A stretch of DNA of 64,000 nucleotides from Protonemura montana (GCA_947568835.1 OX387604.1:16211076-16275075); one strand, 5' to 3'; shown: positions 50,201 to 59,245, counted from the first letter of the stretch. Notes: a model not told the origin generated them from the sequence alone. Program-made: numbers and translations.

Positions 50201-53200
50201 CGTCATCATTTACGCCAAAGTCGTAACTTCCATTTGACGTAATATGTTGTAACCAAAAGTGCATTAACGGCTTTGATTCGTTTTCTTGCCTTTTAGTGAA
50301 GTTTCGTTAGCGTAGGTAATGCATTTTTGGCCCGAACATTGACCCACTAATTTAGCATCCTAACACAAGTGCTAATTATAGAAACTACTTAGCATGCTGC
50401 ATGTTTTCTTGAGTTAACATTGTTTGGAAAGTGTTGAAAATAGCTTCGACCGATCCAGTTTAAAACAAACGTGACCTAGGTCTGTTTTTACGTTTTTAGC
50501 AACAAAAAAAAAACGCCTCCTTGGCTTGTTTTGGTTTTTAGACTCATGTCCACTTTAACTAACCTTAGAACAGGTTAAAAAAATAATAATAAAACAAATA
50601 TATATACTTATACGCACCTCCGTGCGTTTAATTTATTTTTTATACTTCACTGTATTTTTTATTCAATATAAAAAAATTCACTTATGTCGATCAAATATGA
50701 CAATTCATAATGTCGAGATTGCAAGATTTTTTGGTATCCCTGGAATTATTACTGGCTTTTATGTTCCTGGAGCTCATACCAGCAAGCCGTTGAGGATAGT
50801 AGAGCGTTGCTGGAAACTGAGCGCCCGAACCGGGTAACGAACCCTGGACTAACTTATAACCATTCGTGTGCCAACTTAGCTATCCTAGCATCCTGCCTGC
50901 ACTCGGAAAGTCCTTGGTTCGGATCCTGGTTCGGTCGCACATTTTCCAGCATCTTTCCACCACCATTGTCGAGTATCGTATCCCGGGTTCGTATCCCGGT
51001 TCGGTTGCACATTTTTTCAGTCTAGCTTCCTTTCCATTGTCGAGTATGTTTTTTTTTTGTGAATCTCACAAAATCTTGTCACTCTTCAAGCAATTGAACA
51101 CGAATTTCAATTTTAAAATTTGGTTATCCTGAAATAATGACCAGCTGTACGCTTCCTGTGCGGACTATTAAATAATCTGAGCGTAATTACAGACTGAAAT
51201 AATGATGCGTGGAAGGTGTCGTGGTGGGTACGTGGTGGGTAACTCTAACCGGTGCTAATCTGGCTCAGCTGCCCAGAGACAATGCCTCTGCTCGCCATGT
51301 CCATGTCATCCATGCTCTTCAATGAGCTTTCTACCAGCCCTTTAATCACACCGTTACTTATATCTTATAATGCGCGTAATTATGGTCATTACATTTTTAT
51401 TACTTCATTAAATGAGGGCAGTTAAGTTGGCTGGAGGGTCATTTCACTGCAGAAATTGATCGGTATTTCTTATTTAAACCACTACAGGATTTTTTTTATT
51501 TTGGGAGATTGTAATAATACGTGATAAAGAAAATAATGTATATATTTCCTATTTCCTATAGCAATTTATATGAAAATTCCTGGTTGTCACTAACTTCAAA
51601 AATTAAGTCATGCTTTGTATTCAGCACTAGATTTTCTCGGAGTTATAATGATAAATGTAAAAAGAAAATACTTCATCGATTGAACAGTCCACAATCTTAC
51701 ATTATTATAGCCAATCTTAAGTTAATACTAAAGCATTACCGGTCTCATTATAATTCTGCTCACATCGATATGCAGTCTATCTCAACCGTCATCTCATAGT
51801 GTTGATGTTATAAAGGTGATCGTGTGCAGTAACCACACAGGTATCTCGAATTGTTGTTACTGCGAAGAAGAATGGTGCAGAAAACAGTTCCACTTTCTAA
51901 TGTACATTTCATTTGTCACAGATATTTCGTTGGGACAATTCTGCAGTTCCAAATACACCGTGCGCTTTGCCGTGCCGCGGGTCAGTACCACCCCAACGAT
52001 CCAATTCACCCCCTGCACAAATGTGACATCTACAGAAGCAAAGAAGCTGGTCAACTGTTACGGTAAGAAACGCATATTATAATTTATTCATCTCTACAAC
52101 CTTGACGTTTTGGTGCAGAGGTACAAACGGCTTCGTATACATGGAGCACACTCAAAGACAGACATATTTCTTCTCTCGTCCGTGACGAGGTGAAACAGTC
52201 GGCTTCATTATGTAATCTTTTTGGATAATGTCGGAAGTCATTGTAACTGGATTAACATCTGTAATACTGCTTTGACATTTAATTTACGTGGACATGAATG
52301 AAAAATGTGGCTCGTTGTAGAGTTAGGAATGTAAACGTAAAACCAGTACACGATACGATTAATTTCATTTAATTGATGTTCATGTTTGTGTTTAAAATCA
52401 AAAGGTTAGGTATATTTGTATTCTGAGTGCAATACATTTACATTAATTAGTAAATTACGTGAAAACTCTCGGCATAATCAATAAATATCGAAGTAGCTAC
52501 GAGTATTTTCGCTAGACAGATAATTTTTTTAAGGAAAATAAGGAAATGTTATCTAGGCAAACGATGACCCGTGAAGGTACTTTGCTTGGAATTACGAAAT
52601 ACCAGAGCACTGGACTCAATCAACGTAATTCTAATCGTAATGTGTAACTGGATGAGGTAATGACATAGTTCGTATTTTCTTTTTTAAGCTTTACTTGTTA
52701 ATCTGATTAGCTTTTTCATGATCCATTCTCTCCTCTAATGGTTCGAGTTGGCAAGAAATAATACATTATTGCCGACTATAAAAGCGTATTGTAGAAAAGA
52801 GAATGTGGTATGTAATACAACGTAGATTCACGATTTCGTGCTCAAGTTCAGACCCCGGACTTTGATTGATTTCGATCAATAGGAATTTATTTAACAATAA
52901 CAAAAAAATACCGAATGCATGTACTTTAAATTAGATGCAAATCCACACAATACACTGGGCATTGTTATTTTGTAATCAAACTTATCTGAACCCAGGAAGT
53001 GAATAAGAGTTTGCCACCGAAACAACGCTTGCATGGAAGTGTTGATGATAAAATCATCTTCACTTTCCTCCCACCGTCTTCCTCCGTGTCTTAGCCTAAA
53101 AAGAATAGCAAAATGGCCCCAACATATTTACCCATTCACTAAGAGCGTTGAAACGGTATCTAACTGAGAGCAACCTTGGAAAGCATAGCGTGACGTTTGT

Positions 53201-54075
53201 CATATTTACAGCACGCTCTTCCCAAAGAAGTGGTAAAGTGGTGCACCATTTATGCTAAGTGAAATGCTGATTCTTTGTTTTAGAAACATGATGGAGAAGG
53301 GCTCGTCCATGGAATGGAAGGACGCTCTGCACGCTGCGACAGGAGAAGAAAAACTGGACGGGAATGCGATACGGGATTATTTCCGGCCTCTGGAAGATTG
53401 GCTCAGAGGGGAGAATCTTAGGACACAGGAGTTTGTCGGCTGGAATTATGGTAAGATGGGTTCAACTGTAGCTATTGATCATCTTGACCTCGAATCTCTA
53501 ATACTTTACTAATAAGTGAGATGAGGTCGTCAATTTTGTTAATGCCAACAGTGGATCAAAATATGATCTAATATCATATCACGATGATATAATATCGTTA
53601 ATATAATACCAACTTATCTCACTTGCAAAAAGATACAGAATTGGAACTGTGGATGAACGAGAAATCAAATATGATAATATGTTACAGAGCTAAGATTTCA
53701 TTTGTGGTGTTCACCAACTAGTGGGTGCTTTCTTTAAATAATAACAGGAAACGTTAGTGAAGCAGGTTCACCAATTTGGATTGGGTCGCCGGGATTTGTT
53801 CGCACAAGTCAGGGTATTCGCTACATGAGAATACAAAATACGAAATACGCGTCTACAGCTTCGATTGCTCCAAAAAAAAGTAGATCAGCTTGCATTGTCT
53901 GTTTGAGTAATTGCACCGTGCAATTGTTGTTTCAGACGGAGATTACTGCAAGCATAGCATCGAGACAGCAGGATTGAAGGTCTATGGAGGATACTACAAC
54001 AATGCCTATTCAATTCGACGCGTTCCAGCTGTTGTCGCATTTTTTGCACTAGTTATTCACTGGCTAATTAACTAG
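25167..54075 (+). CDS. Ance-3: Ance-3-like ACE-family protein, 13 coding exons, hosts three nested genes
   Basis: Coding exons: 25167-25568, 28256-28414, 28674-28770, 30056-30199, 30653-30844, 31025-31122, 31393-31562, 32345-32469, 32738-32981, 33808-33906, 51922-52062, 53284-53450, 53936-54075. All junctions are GT-AG and in frame: 2178 nt, 725 aa. Exons 2-6, 8 and 10 have the same lengths as in the neighbouring Ance, showing common descent. A stop at 25092 makes the ATG at 25167 the first in-frame one. An N-terminal signal/anchor segment ([16 protein letters not shown]) is followed by ~80 Gln/Pro-rich residues. Zinc site HEMGH is at 438-442, third ligand Glu466 in HEAVGE, and SKYH...PYIRY (566-578) is intact. 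CHASAWDF of Ance is CQPSAWDF here (Gln408, Pro409), so a substrate-contact His is lost. The last 17 residues (from VPAVVAFF) are hydrophobic with no tail, suggesting a GPI signal or membrane anchor. Orthology to Ance-3 is inferred from the C-terminal anchor and neighbours. Polyadenylation signal at 54314-54319. Confidence 0.93.
25569..28255 (+). other. Intron 1 of the Ance-3-like gene
   Basis: The 2.7-kb intron separates the signal/N-terminal exon from the first exon matching Ance exon 2. I see no nested gene or recognisable transposon in it; it is AT-rich with short runs of simple sequence. Confidence 0.7.
29221..30016 (-). mobile_element. Older 5S-derived SINE interrupted by a younger copy
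   Basis: The outer copy runs from about 29257 (GGCGTTGGTGAATG) to GGTCACCTATC at 29534. Its 5S head resumes at 29971 with ACGAGAACCATTGTTACCAA and a CGGTCGATCTCA end. About 45 bases of the 5S-like region expected at the junction are missing, so the insertion was accompanied or followed by a deletion. It sits in intron 3 of the Ance-3-like gene and ends about 40 bases before the acceptor of exon 4. Confidence 0.75.
29536..29970 (-). mobile_element. 5S-rRNA-derived SINE, most complete copy
   Basis: This is the best-preserved copy, about 435 bp. In sense orientation (minus strand) it begins with a head like CCGAACGGCTTGGCATGTTG, then the 5S-like block (CAGTTCTCGTTAGATCAACG, AGTTAAGCAACACTGCGCTG, GCATGGGTGACC). 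A body follows with CTCTCGACAGCATGGATTTG and GGGACGTTAAGCC, and the end is AACACCACAAATAAA. The head matches the internal promoter region of 5S rRNA, placing it in the SINE3 type. TATC at both edges is a possible short target duplication. Confidence 0.88.
33127..33272 (+). CDS. Unidentified exon-like open frame inside an Ance-3 intron
   Basis: After a good acceptor (TTATTTTTTAG at 33126) an open frame of 48 codons runs to a TGA at 33270-33272. It encodes a segment starting [20 protein letters not shown] and ending [10 protein letters not shown]. Composition and codon use look like real protein. It lies in intron 9 of the Ance-3-like gene. Joined to exon 9 it would be out of frame and stop at once, so it is not an alternative exon of that gene by this route. 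It may be the last exon of a separate nested gene or a fragment of a gene copy. I do not recognise the family. Confidence 0.3.
34461..36485 (-). CDS. Vajk-like PYPV-repeat secreted cuticle protein A
   Basis: Two coding exons: 36474-36485 (only MRIS) and 34461-35834; 639-bp GT-AG intron; 461 aa. The signal peptide spans the intron ([18 protein letters not shown]). An acidic/basic linker ends in Lys-Arg followed by GLFDLGYG. A Gly/Ser-rich stretch with SSFGG units comes next, then a His cluster (HDHHDHH). About 270 residues of [10 protein letters not shown] repeats follow, such as [20 protein letters not shown], and a His then GGGSSYGGG tail ends in YHH. Insect Vajk proteins, from memory, share this plan and act as extracellular structural proteins of the cuticle; automated pipelines often mislabel such repeats as zinc finger protein 512B-like, but no zinc fingers are present. 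TTTATT at 34369-34374 (AATAAA on this strand) is the likely poly-A signal. It is the most diverged of the three paralogues. The opposite-strand open frame is a shadow of the repeats. Confidence 0.88.
36553..36564 (-). promoter_or_regulatory. TATA box of Vajk-like gene A
   Basis: On the minus strand the sequence reads GTATATAAAGTGTG, about 70-80 bases upstream of the ATG at 36485. An initiator-like CCAGTCTTAAG lies about 30 bases downstream of the TATA box. The spacing fits a focused TATA promoter, as is common for cuticle-protein genes. Confidence 0.65.
36570..39780. other. Spacer between Vajk-like genes A and B
   Basis: Within the host intron. The short open frames here show no recognisable protein character. 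The part next to 36,600 should hold upstream control sequence of gene A, but I see no defined motif. No transposon was recognised. Confidence 0.4.
39979..41570 (-). CDS. Vajk-like PYPV-repeat secreted cuticle protein B
   Basis: Coding exons 41559-41570 (MKFT) and 39979-41208; intron 350 bp; 413 aa. Signal peptide [18 protein letters not shown]; a charged linker rich in Lys and Glu ending GKR; then [10 protein letters not shown] and a Gly/Tyr-rich stretch with [11 protein letters not shown] His cluster (DHHHH) precedes [19 protein letters not shown], after which ~280 residues of [20 protein letters not shown] repeats follow. The tail has [14 protein letters not shown] and Gly/Tyr, ending YNEYH. 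It has the same domain plan as A and C. The repeat domain is nearly identical in DNA to gene C, while signal, linker, introns and tail are not. The likely role is an extracellular cuticle matrix protein (family inference). Poly-A signal on this strand: TTTATT at 39784-39789. Confidence 0.88.
41642..41653 (-). promoter_or_regulatory. TATA box of Vajk-like gene B
   Basis: The minus strand reads GGTATATATATAGTTC about 75 bases upstream of the ATG. ACTCAGTATCC, an arthropod-type initiator (TCAGT), is centred about 26 bases downstream. The same TTCAGTAT-like initiator is found in gene C. Confidence 0.68.
41700..45770. other. Spacer between Vajk-like genes B and C
   Basis: Within the host intron. 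It holds a CACTAACACACTAACACACA microsatellite-like stretch near 41808-41840 and otherwise AT-rich sequence. Around 45340-45590 GC is higher and there is a CTATATAGC box, but I could not link it to any exon. No gene is supported here. Confidence 0.4.
45924..47698 (-). CDS. Vajk-like PYPV-repeat secreted cuticle protein C
   Basis: Coding exons 47687-47698 (MRFT) and 45924-47282; intron 404 bp; 456 aa. Signal peptide [18 protein letters not shown]; an Ala/Val/Glu/Lys linker ends KKQDKR; then [12 protein letters not shown] and a Gly-rich stretch. A His cluster (DHHHH) and [19 protein letters not shown] follow, then the long PV repeat domain, shared almost exactly with gene B. The tail starts [13 protein letters not shown] and continues as ~40 residues of GGGYGG units, ending GSH. 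The Gly-rich tail is much longer than in A or B and is encoded by a CCTCCATAGC-type tandem DNA repeat (about 45950-46035), so it has probably expanded by slippage. Poly-A signal: TTTATT at 45773-45778. Confidence 0.88.
47773..47785 (-). promoter_or_regulatory. TATA box of Vajk-like gene C
   Basis: The minus strand reads GGGCTATATAAATAAAG about 80 bases upstream of the ATG. ATATTCAGTATCAAG lies about 28 bases downstream as the initiator. Box, spacing and initiator resemble those of gene B, in line with shared regulation. Confidence 0.68.
47800..50815. other. Non-coding part of the host intron beyond gene C
   Basis: A GGCGG-rich patch near 47850-47870 sits just upstream of gene C. The rest holds no gene I can support. 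The minus-strand open frame at 48189-48437 covers a locally GC-richer stretch but has no start context, domain or splice partner. Confidence 0.4.
50820..51055 (+). mobile_element. tRNA-like SINE pieces
   Basis: Around 50875-50945 there is a tRNA-like head (CTTAGCTATCCTAGCA) with a good B box, GGTTCGGATCC, then GGTTCGGTCGCACATTTT. The tail segment (CACATTTT...CCATTGTCGAGTAT) occurs twice in tandem, ending near 50975 and 51047. Just upstream, CGAACCGGGTAACGAACCC is an inverted B-box-like piece. A related copy is at 59105-59245. The folding needed for a working tRNA is absent. Confidence 0.65.
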
Positions 54076-54313
54076 TGCACTGATCGGTTAATCACTATTA
54101 TTTAATTTGAATTAGCATCTACTTTGATGCTGTTAATGCTAAACACTGATAAATTGCATGGAAATATCTAGTTATATATTGTAATTTCAGATTTGAGGTG
54201 AGCAGTGTGATAAGTGATTTTATTTATACATTCTAAACACGAACCTAGCCTACTGTATCTTAATAGGACTTAATCATCTTTAAATGTAACGTAATAAGAT
54301 GCTAGTTTAAACT

Positions 54314-54319
54314 AATAAA
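54314..54319 (+). terminator. Polyadenylation signal of the Ance-3-like gene
   Basis: AATAAA lies 239 nt after the stop codon, within CTAATAAAAACC. It is the first good signal in the 3' UTR. Confidence 0.6.
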
Positions 54320-54329
54320 AACCTTTCTA

Positions 54330-55200
54330 CGCAAATGGGAAACTTGCGTTTAAACGAAAAATATTACCGAAGAGACATCATTTTATACCTATCGAGTGGT
54401 CTTGTATTTAATATTTCCTTTAATTTTTTAATGATTTTCTTCTTGATCGAATAACATTAAGTTATGTTAATCACGGTTAATGAGTGGTAAGATAATTAAA
54501 AATATTCTGTCTTCATTTAAAGTATTATTATATTTTAAATATTTAAAATATTTAAAATATTTAATTTCAATATTTTGTGCAAATATTATGCACGCTATAG
54601 GTTTCACACATAGTCCAACTGTCAACAAATAACTTAGCGTAGGCACACTTTTTACACTTTCCCTCTTAGAAAAATACTACAACCGTTTTCTGATCTTAAG
54701 ACGTTGACTATCGTGCTACTTTGCCTTAAATTAAACATGAAGTCTTTACTGTCCTTATGTGACATCAAATATTCCCTGTCTTGTTATACAGTGCCTTAAT
54801 CTAGCGACACAGTATTTAACTCACTTGTTATGTATTAAGAATAAGATACTGAAACGAATCATAATCGAGATTACAAAATTATGTCACATGCTCTAAAATA
54901 TCAAACCAAGCATGCCTATAATGAGGCGTATCAAAGCTGATTCGTTTTGGATAGTTATTATTTTATACGAATCTTGAATAAAAGCTAACAGTAGTTAACA
55001 CTAGAGCGCATTTATCTTTATAAAAAGTAGAACAATAAGGGTGCTTTGTTACCATGATACTTGAACTTATCATAGGTGTCGAGAGTCAGGCTTTGGTGCC
55101 ACTGTGTGTCACCCTGCAAGAAGCATCGAAATTCTAAACGATAATCGGTAAAGCTCAAAGAAGCAAATGTCCAGTGCATGGAGTTGAGGTATTTTTCTGT
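54330..55200. other. Intergenic DNA after the Ance-3-like gene
   Basis: AT-rich sequence with an ATATTTAAAATATTTAAAAT run near 54530-54560. No gene or transposon is seen. Confidence 0.45.
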
Positions 55201-55207
55201 ACTACAT

Positions 55208-55268
55208 ACTTAAAAGTACATGCTTAGAGGTACATGCTTAGAGGTACATGCTTAGAGGTACATGCTTG
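55208..55268. repeat. 14-bp tandem repeat
   Basis: About four near-perfect copies of AGGTACATGCTTAG lie head to tail, with a degenerate first unit. Simple tandem repeat, no coding content. Confidence 0.85.
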
Positions 55269-56573
55269 TGCTATTGTTTGTTTTTTATTTGCGAGGTAAA
55301 TAATATGATGTGGAAAAATCAAATCTCAGTTAATTGTGATTTTTTTATTTGGGGAGTCTTGAGCCACTAAACTTTGAAGTTTGGATCGGAGACTTTATTT
55401 TTTATGGCATCTTCTGTCATTTTGTCAAGTAATTATCTTTTATAGAGATAAATAAAGGAATGTCATTAGATTCAAGAAACATCTTTGCGATGCGTTTCCA
55501 TTTCCATTCGTTTCCGCACTCCATTCCACCCTAAGATGAAGCACTAAGGTGCCTTAAATAGAGTAATAAAGGATCCTTAAAAAGAGCGCTTAGAACTTTA
55601 CGAAGGAGCACCAAGCACTCGAATAAATAGCACTAGGGTAACTAAGAAGGAGCTCAAGGACTCCAATAAGTAGCACTGAGAACCCTTCGGTGGAGTATCA
55701 TGGACCCTATGGAGGAGCACTGAGGACACTATGGAGGAGCACTAAGGACCCTACGGAGGAGCACTAAGGACCCTATGAAGGAGAACTAAGGACCCTATGG
55801 AGGAGCACTAAGGACCCTACGAAGGAGCACTAAGAACACTATGGAGGAGCACTAAGGACACTATGGAGGAGCACTGATGACACTATGGAGGAGCACTAAG
55901 GACACTATGGAGGAGCACTAAGGACCCTTAGAAGGAGCACTAAGGAAACTATGGTGGAGCACTGAGGACACTATGGAGGAGCACTAAGGACACTATGGAG
56001 GAGCACTAAGGACCCTTAGAAGGAGCACTAAGGACCCTATGGAGGAGCACTAAGGACCCTATGAAGGAGCACTAAGAACACTATGGAGGAGCACTGATGA
56101 CACTATGGAGGAGCACTAAGGACACTATGGTGGAGCACTGAGGACACTATGGAGGAGCACTAAGGACCCTATGGAGGAGCACTAAGGACCCTATGAAGGA
56201 GCACTAAGAACACTATGGAGGAGCACTGATGACACTATGGAGGAGCACTAAGGACACTATGGTGGAGCACTGAGGACACTATGGTGGAGCACTAAGGACC
56301 CTATGAAGGAGCACTAAGGACACTACGGAGGAGCACTAAGGACCCTACGGAGGAGCACTAAGGACACTACGGAGGAGCACTAAGGACCCTACGGAGGAGC
56401 ACTAAGGACCCTATGAAGGAGCACTAAGGACACTACGGAGGAGCACTAAGGACCCTACAGAGGAGCACTAAGGACCCTATGAAGGAGCACTAAGGACCCT
56501 ATGGAGGAGCACTAAGGACCCTAAGGAGCACTAAGGACCCTATGGAGGAGCACTAAGGACCTTACGTTTAATG

Positions 56574-57440
56574 TATTTATTATTTTGAGGGGTTCAACGA
56601 CACACTGTTATGACAACAGGCCCTTTAGAACTGGTCTAATGGCGTCTGTGAATGAATGAATGATGATGAGGGAGATGATCTAACCTAGCCTAAATAGGGA
56701 GGAGGGGAAACTTGTAATAGTACGTAGCCTACTTCATGTAGCACCAAGGGTACCACCGTTGAGTGTGCAGTTTATAGGTGGAGACAGAACGTTAATGTTG
56801 CAGTTTCTGCGTGAAAGATGGCCGCCAAATGACTACCTTACCGACAAAAATGCAGAGTACCGGAACATCACGTTAAGTGGAGCCACTGTCATATGAAATT
56901 TAATTGCGATATCTCTCGTAGGTTACTCGCTTTTGAATCTCGTAACGTGTCTTTCAATCGTTGATATACAAGATATTTCGTCGATATTTCAAGATCTCCA
57001 CATTGATGGAGATCTTTTGAGCATGGAAAGTCCCAAAAGCGAGTTAACCTATGAGAAATATCGAAATTAAATTTCATACGACAGTGGCTCCACTTAACGT
57101 GATGTTCCGGTACTCTGCATTTTTTTCGGTGAGGTAGTCATTAGGCGGCCATCTTTCACGCAGAAAATGTAACATAAACGTTCTGCCTCTACCTATAACT
57201 TACACTCAACGGTACCACGGCTTAACGTCTCTTCTGAAGGACGGTACAACGCGAAAAAAAAGGATTCTTCCACAAATCCATGCTGTCGAGAGGTTGATAA
57301 GCAAAGTGAATGAAGATGCACTGCATAGACTGGACATATGTTTGATGGTCACCTATTCAATATCTGACCCAGCGCAGTAATGCTTAACTTCGGTGATCTC
57401 AAGCAAACCGGTGTTTCCAACGCGCCAAACCTCTCGGTCA
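56574..57440 (-). mobile_element. 5S-derived SINE carrying a foldback insertion
   Basis: The plus strand starts ATTTATTATTTTGAGGGGTT and follows the family 3' half to GGTACCAC at 56749-56756. It resumes at 57212 with GTACCACGGCTTAACGTCTC and ends with the 5S-like head (GCTTAACTTCGGTGATCTCA) and CGCCAAACCTCTCGGTCA near 57440. It is a nearly full-length copy split by the element at 56757-57211. Confidence 0.85.
56757..57211. mobile_element. 455-bp foldback (MITE-like) DNA transposon
   Basis: The element begins CGTTGAGTGT and ends with its reverse complement, ACACTCAACG. The inverted arms extend about 190 bases each: for example GAAAGATGGCCGCC on the left and GGCGGCCATCTTTC on the right, and a 40-plus-base perfectly paired block around CGGAACATCACGTTAAGTGG. 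It is flanked by GTACCAC on both sides (7 bp, or 8 bp as GGTACCAC). No transposase is encoded, so it is non-autonomous. The duplication length fits hAT- or P-like elements, but the tips do not identify the superfamily. Confidence 0.88.
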
Positions 57441-58084
57441 ATGGCCCTATGAAGATTCACTGTGGACCATATGGAGGTGCACTAAGGACCCCTAAGAAGA
57501 ACGACATGGGCCCTATGGAGTAGTAATTAAGACCCTATGAAGTTGTACTCAGGGCCCTAAGAAGAACCACAGCGAGAAGATTTACACCTGCACACTGCTA
57601 CATGACCTTGAGGCAATGGGGTGTGTCTTCAGTCTAGTGCAAGCAGAAAAGAAGTATTTTAAAATCTTTTTCCCTTTAAGGAGGTTGTAGTGCCCCCACC
57701 TTTTACAACTAATATGGGTGGTTTTCGAAATAGCTGACTCGTGTATTTGTTGTGTGTAGTTTGGCAGTGTTACCAGATTGAACAAATTTGGGATCCACAG
57801 CTGTTACGAAAACTCAGATTTATTTCTGTAAAAAACACCGGAAAAACGCTTAGTACATGCTCTTTTACAACGCGTGTAACGGTAAGATAAAATAATATTT
57901 TTGATTTTGAAAAGCGTCAATCTCTTGACTAAATACTCTTTAACTACTACTCTTTAACTACTACTAACTACTTGACTTTCTATACTTAAAACTAGGCGAC
58001 GAGTCGCCTAGTTTTTTTCGTAACGATCTGATAAGTGGTGTTGCGGATTAGTTGTATCAACTATTGATCACAAGTAATCTTTCA

Positions 58085-58870
58085 GAAAGATGGCGTCTTC
58101 AACGGCGTCTTCAGGTTTTTGGTAATTCTAAAGAAGGTTAAAAACAGATAATCATAGACATTACGAGTGAGCCAACCTTCAAAGAAGACGTAACACGTAT
58201 GGGTCTCTGATGGCCCCCATACTCCTTCAACGGCGTCCTCGGGGTACTAGGAAACTTCAACTGGTGCTGCTAACAAGTAGACATTGCGATAAAAACCATC
58301 GCACCATCAACGAAAAGTGTCCTCTAGCTACAAAACTCTTACCGGTGTTGCTAGCGGGTGAACATTGCAAGTAAGCCAATCCTCTGAGAACGGAAGTGAG
58401 CCTCCCAGGACGTTGACTCCTTTTAAGGCGTCATCGGGGCACTTCTTATTTTTCGTTGAGGTTAGCGTAACAGATGGGTCATTGCGAGTGAGCCAATCTT
58501 GAAGAAGATGGCGTCATACTCTAAGGTGTCAAAGAGCGTTTCATGGGGTATGGTGTCCTCTGCGTATCTGTAAATTTCACCTTGGTAGCTAGTAGGTACC
58601 TTCTAGAGCACAGCGTAAAACGTTTAAACATCAATGTGCCTCCCAATAAGCTGACTCTTTCAACGGAGTCCTCTGGGCACTTCAAAACTCGCACGGAGGT
58701 TGTTCACTGAAGGACATAGCGAGTTAAAACAACCTTGTAGGGGACGACGTCAAACTCTTTGGTTTCAAGGAACCTCCCGTGGTGTTGACTCCTTCAACGG
58801 CGTCCCCTGAGTATTTGGGAACTCTCGTTAGTCCACCTTGTAGGGGAAAGCGTCAAACTTAAAGTTAGTC
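58085..58870. repeat. Degenerate ~125-bp tandem repeat
   Basis: Motifs recur in the same order: CTCCTTCAACGGCGTC, then a GGGCACTT-type block, then CATTGCGAGTGAGCCAATCT, then GAAGATGGCGTC. The ACGGCGTC-type block occurs near 58105, 58223, 58421, 58543, 58657 and 58790. Spacing is roughly 115-135 bases, with one interval near 200. The units are strongly diverged, so this is an old satellite or duplicated-unit array. Confidence 0.6.
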
Positions 58871-59104
58871 AAAACTTATCAAACACGTCAAACTTTTAAA
58901 ACTTGTATGATATTGTCGAGATCGGACAAGTGGTGTGTCCACCTGGATGTATCCAGCAAGAGGCAATTTCTGTACGGAAATATACCTGAGTAAGCTCCCA
59001 CTCAAATAGTGTTACACTTTGTAAAATACTGACCCTAGCTTTTGTATATATCTTAAATGTAATCATGTATGTTTTAATAAGGTAAGCCTAGGTACGGCCA
59101 GGAT

Positions 59105-59245
59105 GGATAATTATTAAACCAAATAAAGAACTAATTTTATAGAAAGGGAGATAGACTAGAAAAATGTGCGACCGAACTGGGATACGAAACCGGAACCTTC
59201 CAATTGCCAGTGGGGTGCTCTACCAACTGAGCTATCCGGGCACAC
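59105..59245 (-). mobile_element. tRNA-like SINE copy
   Basis: In minus-strand sense the head reads GCCCGGATAGCTCAGTTGG TAGAGCA, a near-perfect tRNA-Lys-like A box. A B-box-like GGTTTCGTATCCC follows, then CAGTTCGGTCGCACATTTTT and a tail ending in an AT-rich stretch. The region between the boxes does not pair as an anticodon stem, so this is a SINE rather than a functional tRNA gene. Confidence 0.7.

Larger units (their letters stand above)
33907..51921 (+). other. 18-kb intron 10 of the Ance-3-like gene, host of three nested genes
   Basis: Exon 10 ends ...CCCTACATTCG|GTGAGT and exon 11 starts after CACAG with ATATTTCGTTGGG. Together they rebuild the invariant PYIRYF segment across 18,015 bp, which makes the join certain. 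All three PYPV/Vajk-like genes lie inside on the opposite strand. The stretches between them (36.6-39.8 kb, 41.7-45.8 kb, 47.8-50.8 kb) hold no other gene I can support, and no EGF-like/NIM-repeat exon was seen. Confidence 0.9.
55541..57570. repeat. 22-bp satellite array, interrupted by a SINE
   Basis: The unit GAGGAGCACTAAGGACCCTATG (given here as GAGGAGCACTAAGGACCC + TATG) repeats about 40 times between 55690 and 56565, with a degenerate leader from about 55541. Common variants are CACTATG for CCCTATG and TGATGA for TAAGGA. Degenerate units resume at 57443-57570 on the far side of the SINE at 56574-57440, so the SINE landed inside a longer array. Confidence 0.9.

Noticed and set aside
33907..51921. 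Nimrod (NIM/EGF-repeat) genes expected in this neighbourhood
   Set aside because: No open frame or exon with the CCxGY-type cysteine pattern was seen on either strand. Small exons could have been missed by eye, so this is absence of evidence.
59168..59240. A tRNA-Lys-like gene on the minus strand
   Set aside because: The A box is nearly perfect, but the anticodon stem does not pair and the B box has an extra base. The 3' sequence matches the tail of the copy near 50.9 kb, so it is a SINE.
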